A stretch of 64,000 nucleotides of DNA. It comes from Nymphaea colorata. Taxonomy: Eukaryota; Streptophyta; Magnoliopsida; Nymphaeales; Nymphaeaceae. The position numbers and the translations under genes are program-made. The stretch lies in NCBI RefSeq assembly GCF_008831285.2, contig NC_045138.2:22725934-22789933 (forward strand), given 5' to 3'. Positions 1-12,700 of the stretch are shown here, piece after piece (the stretch's first letter is position 1; the number at the start of each line of letters is the position of its first letter). The notes beneath the pieces are model-generated. The model did not search any database. It was not told the origin of the DNA and worked only from the letters and a program-made list of their open reading frames with translations.

Positions 1-458
1 TGTCCTGCTTCTCCTTTCTGATGCAAAACCATTCAATCAAGTCCTCATTTTGCAATGTCATATGGCCGTTAGGGATGAATGGTAGCTGTTCCACTAACGT
101 TTGCCTCTGCTGCGACCATTTTGGACGCCTAATGTAGTTTTCTATCATCTCAACTTGCTTTTTCTTGGATTAATTACCAAAAAGTATGTGCCATTCATGT
201 GGTGTCAAAGGTATTTTCCCGCAGGGTGTAAGAGAGTAGATGATATAAAAAGTCTTAGCTATTTTTGGGTGAAAATGAAGCCAAACATAAGACTTAAAAA
301 GTCAGGCTACTAAAGCCTAGGAACATGTGCCATGCCGTGTCTTCAGTGATGGATCTAAAATCTCCCTCAGTATTTGAATGCTTTTGCTTTGCTGTTGAAT
401 GAAACATCATAGGGTTTATCTTTGATACCTTCCTTTTTTGCATCATCTGCATGTGCAG

Positions 459-3400
459 GTGGCTTTGACATGCTAGGACGGTCTGTTGATCAAATAAGGA
501 CAACTGAGCAAGTGAATGCTGCACTGACAACATGCCAAAATTTGAAGTTGGATGGGCTTGTTATTATTGGAGGTAAAATATTCATCGGCAGATGGTCTGC
601 AGTTTGAGGAATCAGGTGACTTTGTGGATTAATGGTTTTTTTATTTGAAGGTGTGACTTCCAACTCCGATGCTGCTACACTTGCTGAGACATTTGCTGAT
701 GCAAAATGTCCTACAAAGGTAGCTATGTGAAAGATTTTATTTTTTTCATTGTTTGGGAAACCTTGAACTGTTGTCTGTAATTTGTGGTATCTTGTGCGAG
801 AGATTAGTCATTGGATCTGTAACTAATGGGCAACTCTGATTTCATTCTTTTGTTGTTCAGGTAGTGGGAGTTCCTGTTAGTTTGTATGGTGACTTGAAGA
901 ATCAATTTGTGGAGGCAAATGTTGGTTTTGATACAATCTGCAAGGTAAGCAGTGGGTAAATTTGTAGGCAGCTATTACTGATATTTGGTTGCTCCATGTT
1001 TTAACTTTTGTGAACAACAAAGAAAACAGGTGTTTGACTTTTTTCTTCAACTTCTGGACTGAAAAAATATGGTTTACATTATCATATGTTTTTGAAATGA
1101 TCAGTTTTGTGCTTAATAGGTGAAGCCTGTTTTGGCTGGACACCTGTTAAAGACCCTGTTTGAATGCCTTGAGTCAAATTTGTTATTAAATTCCTATTGA
1201 ATGAGAAAAATTCACACTGTGGTAGCTTCTTTTTGTCCTAAATTGCAAAAGCTTTTCAGTTTTTGTCTTGAGGACTTTATAATTTGGTTTCTGTTGTAAT
1301 ATATCTTGGTAATATATCTCTAGGTTTGGATTTACAGGCGGTAGCTTATCCAATTTTTTACTTTCTTTCCCCCATGTACAGGTTAACTCTCAGCTAATCA
1401 GTAATGTCTGTACAGATGCACTTTCTGCTGAGAAGGTAACTGTTTTCGTCCATCATTGCTGCGTGCCATGAACTTGTACACCGTGCTGCTCTTTTGTCGT
1501 TTTCTCTCATGCCTTTCCCTTCTAGGCTTATTGCTGAAGTTTTCATCATGCCTAATAGGGTATTAAAAATTTTGAGGCTAAAAAGGGTAGCCATGTACGA
1601 AGGAAATCTGTGAGATATCTGGCAACTTTATCTGGACAATATGGATAAAACTTCTGGAAATAGCATTCTGAAATTCAGTATATGTTTTTTTTTTAATATC
1701 TTTTGCAAGTTGACGAGAAAAATTTCTGAGAAGTGGATTTCATTATTAAGAGATCGATATTTTATTTGTACTCTTAGGATTTTCTTTCCCTAATTTTTAT
1801 GTAGCTATATTATTCTGGAGTTCGTCAATTGTGTCTGTAGAGACTCCGAACAACATGGTTTCTAGTATCAATTTCATGAAACTGTCGCAGCACGAGTCCT
1901 GTACTAATGGCAACGTACTGAAATGTAAATTATGTCTGAAACCTTTACTGTGTTTCAGGCCATTCGGCTTGGAATGTCAAATCCACCTTAGAACGGAGGA
2001 GAGGATTAAATAATAAAAAGAAAAAAAAAACTTGGACTGCAGAATCTTTGGCGAATAGTAAATCAAATGTTTTCTCTGCTTTAACACACTGTGTTTTACT
2101 GTTCTCATTATATTCGGATCCTGAACAATGTTTTCCTCATTTTTTATTTGTTGTTAAATATATGACCATAATCTTAATTCAAATCTATGGATCAATTTAT
2201 GAGTGCCTTATTTTTTCCTCTTCTCTTTCTTTTGGGTGTTGGTCAGTCTCCTAAAGTTTCCTCATGGTTGTATTTTTTACGGCAGTGGGATATCTATTAT
2301 CCATATGTAACTCTGTCTCCTAATTGTTCAATTACCTAAATATTTATAACTTTGAGTCATTTATCCATATGCAACTTTGTCTCTTAATGGTCTGTCTACC
2401 TAAATATTTATGATTTTGAGTCACTAGTTCAATGGTTATGATCGAAAAGTGCATTTTTTTTTTGTACTACAGAAGGGTATTTTGTGTTCTAACATTCTTT
2501 TTCACAATCTCATCTCATGAACTCTTTTCTTTTTCAGTACTACTATTTCATCCGAGTTATGGGCAGGAGGGTATCCCATGTTGCCCTGGAGTGTGCTCTC
2601 CAATCGCATCCAAACATGGTCTGCTTTCTTTCACAAGGACTTCCGTTTTCCTACTTCAGTCTTTTCTTTCCTCTTGATCTCATAAATTGTTTGTTATTAG
2701 GTCATCCTTGGTGAAGAGGTAGCTGCAACAAAACTCACTCTTTTTGATCTGACGAAGCAAATTTGTGATGCCATTCAAGCCAGGGCTGAGAAAGGTCCAT
2801 TTAACTGATTATGTTTTTTCTGAAAAGTACAGGCTTAATCTGTTATTACTATTTCTCTGACCATTTTGGTCTCAACTCTGGAGCAGATAAGTACCATGGT
2901 GTCATCCTTCTGCCAGAAGGTCTTATTGAAAGTATTCCAGAAGTGTATGCTCTCTTGCAGGTAAGCAGTCCAAAATATTCAATTTACTAGTCTTTTTGTA
3001 TATCGTTGTGGTCTGTGGGCTCAACTGCAGTTTTAACATCTTTATGTTTTATTTGTGGAAAAGCATTCCTTTATCATTTACCATTTTTATTTTCTCTACC
3101 TTATCATACTTTACATCCTCTAGGAAATTCACGGTCTGCAAGGCCAAGGTGTTTCGGTGGACAATATTTCTTCACAACTTTCTCCATGGGCATCTGCTTT
3201 ATTTGAATTTTTGCCGCCATTTATCAGAAGACAGGTACCTCTACTAAGCTGTTCATATTTGAGATTGTGCTTGGTTTTTACCCTTTCTGTTGTCATCTAA
3301 CTGTGATCATTTTTCTAATTTTTCAGCTGCTGCTTCAACGTGAATCAGATGACTCTGCGCAGTTATCTCAGGTGAAAAGTGTGAAAAGTTGTCTACTTGT

Positions 3401-5561
3401 ACAATAGACCTTCTTTTAGGATTGCATTCCTGATTCCTTGGTTTCAACCTGTGGTTAGATTGAAACTGAGAAACTTTTAGCCCAGCTGGTGGAAACAGAA
3501 ATCAACAGGCGACTGGTATGGCTTCACCTAAGCGAGTGTTTTTTCTGTCAACTATAGAAGTACTGGAGGGTGTACTGATGCTTTTCTATTTTCAGAAAGA
3601 AGGAACTTACAAGGGGAAGAAGTTCAATGCCATATGCCATTTCTTTGGTTACCAAGCTCGTGGCGCATTGCCATCAAAATTTGACTGTGACTATGCTTAT
3701 GTACGAACTATCATCCCATTGGGCAAATTGGTGTTACCCCAACTACCTCTTCTTTCTTTGGTTGTAATGCCAGGCCTTTCTGTTTCTGCAGGTCCTTGGG
3801 CATATATGCTACCACATTCTTTCAGCTCGTTTGAATGGCTACATGGCTACCATAACCAATCTAAAGAATCCTTCTAATAAGTGGAGATGTGGCGCCACTC
3901 CTATAACTGTATGTTCTTATGGTCTTCATCTAGGAAACTTGCTGTTTCGTAGGGCCATTATTCTTGAGCAGTTGTCGAACTCTTTTTTCCATTTGTTGGG
4001 TTTACCTTAGTCTTCCCCCTCTTGCCTTATGTGTGATGTCAGGCAATGTTGACTGTGAAACGTTGGTCGAGAGGTCCTGGTGTTGCATCCATTGGAAAGC
4101 CTGCAATCCATGTCACACCTGTGGATCTGAAGGGGAAAGCATATGAGTACGTCTTTAACCGCTCTTTGTTTGTATTGGTTTCAGTTCATTCTAACTGCCC
4201 TTTTGTTTGGCTGTTGAATCTGCGCATCCTTTTTGCTCTCTATGTTGCTAATTAAACGTTATTTTTATGAACCTGGAAAAAATTGCCGCCTTGTGAGCAT
4301 AGCGATAGGTATGGGTATCCTTGCCTTGGCCAAGGATCTTCTAGTTGTCGTTGTCAATGCTAGAAGTAGCTGCGAATGGCTTTACTTTTCAGGGCAAATT
4401 CTAGGTTTAGATCCCGATGAGCTTAATCAGTGGCTTTGTTGACTACTGGTATTCGTTGCACTTCACTCTTAATGTTGTCAATGCCATGCGCTGGAGGTCC
4501 GCTGGTTTCGAAAGTAATTGAAAAAACGGGATTGGGTGCATCCGGCCTGCCCTCTATTGCTTATTCCTCTGTCCACAAATTCGAACATTTATTTTTCTGA
4601 TTTTATCTTCTAAATGACTAGCGTCCTGTTGGTTGGGCTGATTTTTTGCTCGTCCAATTCTAGATTGGTGCTAAAAGGGTACTTGTCTTTTTCCTGTTTC
4701 TTCTTTTTGGTTCTCTCTCAGGTGGCTGAGGCAAAATGCAGCAATGTTCTTGATGGACGACATCTATAGGAACCCAGGCCCCCTCCAATATGAAGGCCCA
4801 GGAGCAGATGTCAGGACTGTGACTCTTGCTGTGGAAGATCAGGACTACATGGGTCGTATCAAGAAATTGCAGGAGTATCTAGAGAAGGTCTGCTTGCTTG
4901 CCATAATCTATTTCTCTAGTAACCTGTTGTTATGTGCCTGTAGCTTGTTCGTCGAAAATACTTCATAATATCACATGATTTTCGAGGCTGATAAAATGCT
5001 GAAAAAGACACATCTTGAAAATGTAGTTCATCCTGCTATTACAACATTCTTTTTGTCCATGTTTCAATTGTCATGCATATAAATAATAACGGCATCGTTA
5101 GCAGACTTCCCGATCTGAGTCATGAGTCGTCCGAGTCAGTTAGGATCGCCCATTTAATGGGTCAGGAGTCAGGGTCTACCGAGTCGGCTGGGACCCATCA
5201 TTTTATTAATTACATGTTTTTTTTTCGTGAGTAGCTAAATATTGAAGTTTGTTATTTTTTAAATTGTAAAATCTCTCAATATTACATGCTATTCAATTTT
5301 CAGTTGATGAAAAAAAAAACAAAGTGCACTTGCCTTCGACTTAACACAGCCAAGTAACAGAGTCAACTCCAAGTCACGAGTCTCTTCTGTCTCTCTACTG
5401 ATTCTATTTTGGTTTGGTGTCTTGTTCTTTTCCAGGTGAAGACAATAGTGAAGCCAGGCTGCTCACAGGATGTTCTGAAGGCTGCTCTCAGTGCCATGGC
5501 TTCCGTTACAGATATACTCTCCGTCATGTCAACCCCTACTTACAGCACACAACTGCTCTGA
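459..5561 (+). CDS. PFPA: Pyrophosphate--fructose 6-phosphate 1-phosphotransferase, alpha (regulatory) subunit, 5'-partial
   Basis: PFP reversibly converts fructose 6-phosphate and PPi to fructose 1,6-bisphosphate in the cytosol; alpha is the regulatory partner of the catalytic beta subunit. Fifteen exons join in frame: 459-572, 651-718, 861-944, 1382-1435, 2538-2618, 2701-2794, 2887-2960, 3124-3234, 3327-3371, 3459-3515, 3596-3700, 3792-3908, 4043-4146, 4722-4887, 5436-5561. All junctions are GT-AG, and they give 465 residues ending in TGA. Alpha-type signatures seen: [92 protein letters not shown]. The aspartates of the catalytic TIDGD-like loop of beta are missing (SLYGD), as expected for alpha. 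About the first 150 residues of the usual roughly 615 are not in the window; I found no upstream exon in 1-458. Identification is firm; exon edges are read by eye. Confidence 0.95.
2297..2424 (+). repeat. 64 bp tandem duplication in a PFPA intron
   Basis: Two adjacent 64 bp units (2297-2360 and 2361-2424) both begin TTATCCATATG and end TTTTGAGTCA or close to it. They lie within the 1.1 kb intron between the exons ending at 1435 and starting at 2538. They differ at several positions, so the duplication is not recent. Confidence 0.8.
5095..5390. repeat. GAGTC-rich repeat fragment in the last PFPA intron
   Basis: The motif GAGTC/GACTC recurs many times at both edges of this stretch (5110-5190 and 5335-5385), with an AT-rich middle. 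That layout resembles short non-autonomous transposons with subterminal repeats. I could not define terminal inverted repeats or a target duplication. Confidence 0.35.
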
Positions 5562-5623
5562 GGTCTTGATCCGGAACAGCGTCTTGGACAACTGAAGTCT
5601 ACAGTGACTTCTTCTGCAGCGCC

Positions 5624-5639
5624 CTCTCTCTCTCTCTCT
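5624..5639 (+). repeat. CT microsatellite in the PFPA 3' untranslated region
   Basis: A perfect CT run begins 63 bases after the PFPA stop codon, so it should lie in the 3' UTR. Confidence 0.8.
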
Positions 5640-6456
5640 ATCTCCCCACCCCTGAGTTGTGATGAGTAGATCTTTTGTCATAAATGGCTGCCTCTGTGGG
5701 CCACTGAATTTTGTGATGGTTCCAATGACCATGGGTCTTGTTGAACTTTCTACTTTCCGTGGTATTTGCTGTAAGCCTCTTTGTTTATCAATTTTGACTG
5801 TGTTTTATGGTTCTATAAAAGGTTAGCTGGTGTAAGCTACCGTTCTTCATTCTCGGCGTGTTTCCAACCGAAGGGCTTTGACTGGTTAGTGTCGATGCTG
5901 TTTTCTTAGCCCATCACTTTCCGATTTTTCTCCGTTTCATGTAAGCGGATCGGTTTTGGGTATTTTCTAAAAAACGCCTTTCGGTTTGCGAAAATAAAAG
6001 AAGACGGCATTATTTTCGAATTATTTTTACTCTCTCTCTCTCTCCTGAATTCAAACAGGCCGTCAAAGGGCAGGTCTATCGGTCGAGACCTTACAAAAAA
6101 TTACAACGCAGTCCCGCTGAAGTGCCCCCGTCTCACAGGGAATTATCTATCAGGTGTTTTGAAGCTTGGTTACTGTATTGAATCTGATCCCACTTATTAA
6201 GAGATTGCAGAATAGTTCCAGAGGAATTGGACGACGCCCAAACGCAACACTGACCTTGACAATAGACTGATTTAGCAAACCAAACAATTGATTAACTGAT
6301 GAGTGCAGATAAGGCGGTGGTTTCTTCATGATCTTTTGTCATAAATGTTGCCTCTTCTACAAACCTGATCACAAAAACCATGGGTTTCGGCATTCGATCT
6401 GTCTTGCCGGCTAAGTTTGTCCCCAACATAAGTATCAGGATTAAAGGGCCTCCAGA
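5640..6456. other. PFPA 3' UTR and intergenic DNA, no gene seen
   Basis: I see no conserved reading frame. It holds the end of the PFPA transcript and a short CT tract near 6031. Confidence 0.5.
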
Positions 6457-6622
6457 CAGGGGTGGAGGCAAGTGTGGGCAATTGCCCACACAAGGCCACA
6501 AAAAATGGTTGTTCTATATTGAATTGCATAACCATTTTTTGAATTGACATACTAGTGCCTCGTAAAAATCTAAGATTATATAACTAGTGTCCCTTTGTTG
6601 AAATTTTCTAGCTCTGCCCCTG
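6457..6622. mobile_element. 166 bp hAT-type MITE with CAGGGG termini
   Basis: The left end reads CAGGGGTGGAG and the right end is CTCTGCCCCTG, whose reverse complement is CAGGGGCAGAG. The flanking 8-mers CCTCCAGA and CTTCAGGA match at 5 of 8 positions, fitting an old 8 bp hAT target duplication. Inside is the palindrome GGGCAATTGCCC. There is no coding capacity. Confidence 0.65.
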
Positions 6623-7174
6623 CTTCAGGATCTAACATGATAAAAATATTACGTAGTTCTTTTGTTTTATAATTGCCCTTTCTGGTATGTTGATTTTTAA
6701 GTTGTGAGGCAAATAATGCAGATATTCATTGATTTCATTGATCTGGTTAATTTACTCATGACATGGCCAAACATAGAGAGTTTTAAAGGTACATTTGCTT
6801 TCATTAGTTCCCTAGTGGTTAGCTTTAGAATAAGTGGACCTTTCAAACTGATTTACATATCATTCCCATGCTTGAAATTCTTCATAGAGATTTTGTAATT
6901 TGTGTGCATTGTTACAACAAGCTATTAATAATTTCTCAACTTCTTGATTTCTTAAGACAACTCTTCCTTATGCAACATAGTTTCTATTGTATGTTCTCTT
7001 TCTATATCGTTGTGTAAGCATATATATTTGTATACTATTGAACTCGGCAAGTATGATAATGCTTGTTTTAGATTTGGGCTATTGTAGCCTGCTGAAAGTG
7101 TGCACATGAGATCTGGCTGTTGCAACAATCTCTTCTTGGTAAGCATGTTTAAATTATTAATAAACAAACAGGTT

Positions 7175-7177
<3 letters not shown>

Positions 7178-7210
<33 letters not shown>
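7178..7210. repeat. GA dinucleotide microsatellite
   Basis: An uninterrupted GA run of about 16 units. It creates low-complexity reading frames on both strands that should not be taken as genes. Confidence 0.9.
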
Positions 7211-7214
<4 letters not shown>

Positions 7215-8190
7215 TTTCCTTCTTTCTTTCAAAACTGGCATATGACTTTCCTCTACATTTGCTTCTGCTTCTCATATTCTCTATGCTCAATTACTAAACT
7301 ATATGAACTTTTTACTGCTTGTATGGTGGTTTTTAGGTTCCCACGTTTCATTGAAACTCTTAGTGAGGTTGGTTAAACTTCTTTTTCTTTCTTTTTTTCT
7401 CTCTCTCTATTCGATCTGGTTTTGGGACCATTTTAGTAGCAAGTGAATGAATCACGAAACATGTGCTTTTACAAATTTATTTTTGATAATGTGGCATTTC
7501 CTTTGATAAAGGATTTGCCTCTCTTTTATGTTGTGGCATAGCAAGTTGAAAAGTCGTGAACATGAAAGGAACTTTTTTCTTGACAAGAATTAATAGGTTT
7601 TTATTTTTTTTAAGCAAATTGAAAGAGCAATTCAAAACGAAAAATCCTAAAAGTAGAATCATAGTGATTGTACATTTGAAGATTTCACTTTCATTGTTTA
7701 TTTATAACCATGAATTATGGTTACCTTGACATGCTAGAAAGCATTTCCTGTCTAATGTTACTAGAAGAACTCAGTCAAGTACCTCTTGTTATTTTTCTTT
7801 TCTAGTGTTGCACCTAAAAAATTGTATAATTTGATTGACACTAGCTTATTGCATGTTTGTTTTGGTATGCTTAAACATGTTGGTTTAAGCAGAGTTTATT
7901 TCATTCTGGACAGTCATTTTCTTAAATGTTTATAAGGCACAGAGTTTTCATTCGACTCTTTTTAAGAAAAAATGTCAACATAATTATCTAAATTTCTTCT
8001 TTCTTCTCAAACCACAGGTATGCTAACAAAATCTATGAATTCCTACTTTTGGTTTATATATTTTTTATTTATTGCTATCAAATATCCGATGCATGCATGA
8101 CATGTTCATTATTGCTAGTATATTTTTTTTCTTAAATCAAAATGAATAATCAAGATGACCTTATATTGCAATATTGTCAAGTATGTTAAT

Positions 8191-8329
8191 ATGCCAAGAA
8201 AGTATTGAAGTGTTGCTGCTTTAATCAAGTAACTCATCATGATTTAAAAAAAAATCAAAATGTATTAAGAAAGCATTAAAGTGTTGCTGTTTAATCAAAT
8301 AATTTATGACGAATAAAAAAAAAGTTAAG
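8191..8329. repeat. Two-copy tandem duplication of about 70 bp
   Basis: Units 8191-8259 and 8260-8329 share the core AGTGTTGCTG, a TTTAATCAA block and an A-run before the unit end. They have diverged by substitutions and small indels. Confidence 0.65.
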
Positions 8330-9429
8330 ATGCATATGGTTCGTTCTTTATATGATCTACCATAAACTTGTTTATTTGTGCCACATATATATAGAAACAA
8401 CTTGTTTCCAATTTAACGGACATTAACAGAATAATATTTTATTCTAAAGAAGGGAATACTCGCACCGCTACAACTATCATTAACGTCACTACCACCCTTC
8501 ATCATCTTTTTCAACAAAAAAAATGAAGGTGTACTAAGGAAACGTTGAAGGATTTTATTATTTTTCTTGCTAGGATAGTTATTTTATGGATATACACTCT
8601 TAAATAACACTAATTTAGTGTCAAGTATGTGCTTACTTGATTCAAAGCAATATCACGTGTTTTTTAATGTTTCTGACCAATTAGTTAACGTGTTTTTGTA
8701 TTTTTATATGTATTTTTGAGAAGCAGGCTTAGACTTACTGCAATAGATGAATCTTGACAACTTTTTCCCTTGTAAAATTGATTTATAGTTTATGTCTATC
8801 ATTGAAAATTAGATTCCCTCTTGCCAGTTCAATGTAACCTTTCTTAAATGTTTAGAGAAAATTATTAAAATCCTTTTATAAAGAAAAAAATTAAGAACTT
8901 TATTAATAACTAAGGCTATGCCATTAGCAATTATGTTAATGCAACAAAATTATGCTTTATTCACCCAAAACATAATTTATAATTAAAAAAATTGTCATTA
9001 ATAGTGAACAAAATTATGTAACAACCAATCAAGTGCAGAACCAATTAATAAGTTTTATTATGTGATTTTGGCCATTGCTAAAATTTAAAATGTTTATTGC
9101 CAGAGCCATTGATAATAGGCAACACTTTTAGCAACTTAAATTAAGCGATGGATTTGATCATCACAAGAACTCTGATGTGCGCTCTCTTATTGACCATGCG
9201 TTGTCATGAAAATAACATGATTCTTTAAATGGTATTGGCGGCCATTATAAACCATTATAAACGATTAAAATATGCTATCCTAAACCAAGATAAATAGTAA
9301 AATTGACTTTAACAATAGTTTTCTTCAATAATCAATTAAATTGAAAGGTTGAGAGTAAGTGAAAATGCCGATCACATGACAATTAAGCTCTTATATAAAG
9401 AATTATTTGATTGGAAACTCCTATAATGT

Positions 9430-10470
9430 AAATTATTTGTAATGAGATAGTTTGCACAACATAGGCATTTCCATGACAGTCTTCTTTAGCAATTGACTCT
9501 CAAATGCAACAATAATGCTTATGGAGGGTGACATCCAAAGGTTCCCTAACAAATGTTTTAGAAGTTCTAACGCAACCATGCTGCACTCACAAATTTTCAC
9601 AAAATTTGTTAAGAAAGAATCAAGGAAATGCAATAAAAAAAAAGCTGTATAGAATCAATAGAACAAATACATAAAGGAACATCTCCTATATCTATAAATC
9701 ATGCCACACAAAGATGGTTCCACTTCCTAGTCGAATTAATAGGGATAAGGACAGTTAGAAGCTTTTATGTCATCCCCATTTGAGCAAATGCTAGAAACTT
9801 TAAACTAATTTTGTCTTCCCCAAACAGAGGGACAAAAGGCCTTAGCATTGGACTCTCTTACTCTTTTCTTTGACTTCATCTTCTGTCTCCAAGGGCCACG
9901 ACCTTGTAGAACATCCATTCTTATAATTTTAAATTGATTCAAAAGATATGATATGAAATCCCTTCCACCTTTTCTAATCCTTCCCCTCTATTGACAGTCA
10001 TAAAGGCAAGTCCCCACAGTGTTTTGTTTTTTGTTTCAAGAATCACGGACACATTAATTTCTTAGGTCATCCCAAAAGAGGCCATACATCTTTACCAATT
10101 TTATCCTTTTTGTCATGAACTCAAGTGTTCTTACATTGACATAAACACCACAAGACTGTCGATAAAATAAGAAGCCAATACTTTTTAATCTACTTGGCTT
10201 TAAATTTTTGTGCCCTAACCACTACTCCCATAACTCCATGACCCTATCTCCTAACTTCACATTCACATAAAAGAAGGTACTTGCATGATACCACATGCTT
10301 CTAGCAACATCACACAAAATGAATAAATAGTTATGTTTCTGATTCTCTCTCACAGATGACTTAATAATTAACCATACTGATTCCATATTTCTGCAACCTA
10401 TCCTACATGAGTATTTGTTTTGTAGTACCTGATAGCTACACCATTTAATGCACAAAATTGCATCAACTTT
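9430..10470 (-). pseudogene. LINE 3'-region remnant (zf-RVT-like)
   Basis: The minus-strand frame near 10222-10455 includes NYLFILCDVARSMW, which resembles the HLFxxCPxAxxxW part of the zinc-binding region that follows reverse transcriptase in plant LINEs. The remainder down to 9430 is frame-broken. No reverse transcriptase core is visible, so this is only a fragment. The match rests on a single motif. Confidence 0.35.
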
Positions 10471-10804
10471 TCATAATTCACCCAAGTCAATATTAACTCA
10501 GTCATTTACTTTGATATGGTTGTCAATTATCATTTTTGTTATACATTTTACCTTATGTTAAGCATATATTAAGCCTGAAGAATTCACTTGCATGGAGTTC
10601 ACTACATGCAGCAACCAAGGTGAACTTATACTAATTGTAATCCACTTGCATTTTATTTAGTATATTTTTATAGAAATGTACAAAAAAATTCATATAAAAT
10701 CCATCTTTTCATCTTTAAGAAGATATGTCAGCAAACCCAACCGAATTCTTTGCCTGGAACTTTATGGCATCACCATCACCTATTATTTAATTGACTAAAT
10801 GGCC

Positions 10805-11090
10805 TAAGCTTGGGCATCAGACCCAGGTACCCGGTACTTGGCCTGCTGGGGCTCGGGCCTGAAAAAATAGGCCCGATGGGCCTGACTTGACTCGATTATT
10901 TTTATATTATTTTTATTTAATAAAAATATACATTTTATTATTAAAAAATATATTTTATATTCAAACAATTAAGTTTATATTAAAAAATATTTTTCATTTT
11001 AACCGAGCCAGGCCTAGACTCGGGGTTTGGGTATCGAGCCGAACCCGAGCCCGACTCTTATCAGGTCGGGCTGCCCCAAGGCCCAGCCTA
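10805..11090. mobile_element. 286 bp non-autonomous hAT-like element with GGCCC-rich ends
   Basis: The left end starts TAAGCTTGGGCAT and the right end finishes GGCCCAGCCTA. The flanking 8-mers AAATGGCC (10797-10804) and AAATAACC (11091-11098) match at 6 of 8, consistent with a hAT target duplication. GGCCCG/CGGGCC motifs cluster at both ends around a very AT-rich core. The terminal style resembles the full hAT at 13992-19707 and the short element at 57743. Confidence 0.7.
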
Positions 11091-11487
11091 AAATAACCCA
11101 TCTCTTCCCAGAACAAATCATACTTTCCAAGCCCATGAGTTTGAAGTGAATGCCTTAAAATACTATAAACTCATAGCTGAGCATTCCTTTCTCATTAACC
11201 TGGCCCATAGAGCATCATTCAACCTAGCATAACATGATAGGAATGTCATTTGTAGCATGTTTACACTCAACATATTACACATGCCAACTCTCCCCATCAT
11301 TGGATGCAAATGAATACCAACTTAATAAATGCACATTTTTAACATCACCCTCCTCTCCCTATACAAAAATTATAACATAACCTAGACAACATGCAAAACA
11401 CTACATTTGGGAACTTACAGGCGGCCATCCATAAATTAAGTACTTGTTAAGTAACATCATTAATAAGGCCGATTTTTTCAGCATAAG

Positions 11488-12700
11488 ACACCGAGGGTGA
11501 TGATGAACTGCCGACGGATGGAAGCGGCCCGCCTGGCCGAGGGAAGTAGCGAGGATGGAAGGAGCCGACCCGCCTGGCTGACGTTGGAAGTGAGAACAGA
11601 GAATTCACGGGCTGCCTAGATGGTGATGTGGAGATGTAGGCCGGGGCACAGCTCTAGTGAGTGGAGCGCCCACGGAGGTTGTCCACTTGGAGGGAGCCTA
11701 TCTACCGGACTCCAAGGGAAGGGGGCTAAGCTCGGAGTGAAGGACAGAGCATAGTGGAGGACTGGGTGTGGTCTAGGCTAACCCGAGGTAGGTGCGCGGG
11801 TTAGGACAGGTTTGGGTAAGCTAGGGGTTGACTAGGTTACTCCGGACGTGGCTTGGTCAAAGTCAACCGAGGCTTGGAAGTTGGGTTAAGAGCTCATGGT
11901 CATGAGGAGGAGTTAAGAGGGTGCAAGGTTACGAGGGGAGTTATGGTTGGACTCGAGACTAGGAACAAAGTCAAGGCTAGAGGATGAGGGAGTTAAGGCG
12001 GGTGGTTAATACTAAATTCGGGAATGGAAGGGGGAGTTAAGGCCTAGCTAGGGACTCGGTGAGGAGTTATGGAAGGGCTCAGAGGAGGAGGAGGAGTTAA
12101 GGCTCGGGTAAGAATACGGGATAGATTGAGGGGGATTACAAGAGAAAGGGGAGATGAAGGCGATGTGAGTAATGACTTACCTTTTAATGCGCCTTTGGAA
12201 CTCGAAGGGCTTGGGCCCCACGATGACGACACATGGCAAGATGGGCGGTTGAAGATGAAGGCTTGGTGGTGCCTAGGGAGCTTGAAAGGCGTGGGCCTTA
12301 GGATGTTGACACGTGACGTGATGAAGGGTGGAGGTGATGGGCTGGAGCGTTGAACACCTTGTGAAGTAGCGGGGGGAGGTTAATGCGCTCTGAGACCCCG
12401 CAAGTGATTAATGCTTCCCCGAAAGACGAAGCGACCCTTCTCGCCAAGGCCGTTTGGGAATCCAGTGAGCGGTGGTTGGTATGGCGCCGGGAAAGTAGCA
12501 GCGGCAAGGATTCCGGCCGTGCAACTTGCGATTCCGGCCGTTCCTCCTTGGTCGCCGTTCGTGAGCGGATTTGGACGCGACTTAGCCCAATGTTACTAGC
12601 TTGACTGGGCGATTCTTGCTGGGCTGCTGAAATGATCACAGCCCCTCTCCACACTCGTGGTCACCTTTGGATGGAGTTTAGGATGATGGTGCTGCTGAGG
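11488..12700 (-). repeat. Left LTR-like copy
   Basis: It matches 23311-25385 almost continuously in the same orientation: shared blocks include ACCGAGGGTGATGATGAACT, GCCTATCTACCGGACTCCAA and AGTGATTAATGCTTCCCCGA. The site matching the 692 bp insertion of the right copy is uninterrupted here (AGGGTGCAAGGTTACG near 11920). The segment equal to 23068-23311 is missing, so this copy is truncated on its left. Confidence 0.75.

Larger units (their letters stand above)
6623..9425. other. AT-rich intergenic stretch, no gene seen
   Basis: Short reading frames here have no recognisable domain. A GA microsatellite and one tandem duplication are listed separately. Confidence 0.5.

Noticed and set aside
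1-458. Upstream PFPA exon
   Set aside because: No segment here encodes the expected residues ahead of GGFDMLGR with a usable donor.
7100-7376. Frames with repeated Arg-Glu
   Set aside because: They are created by the GA microsatellite.
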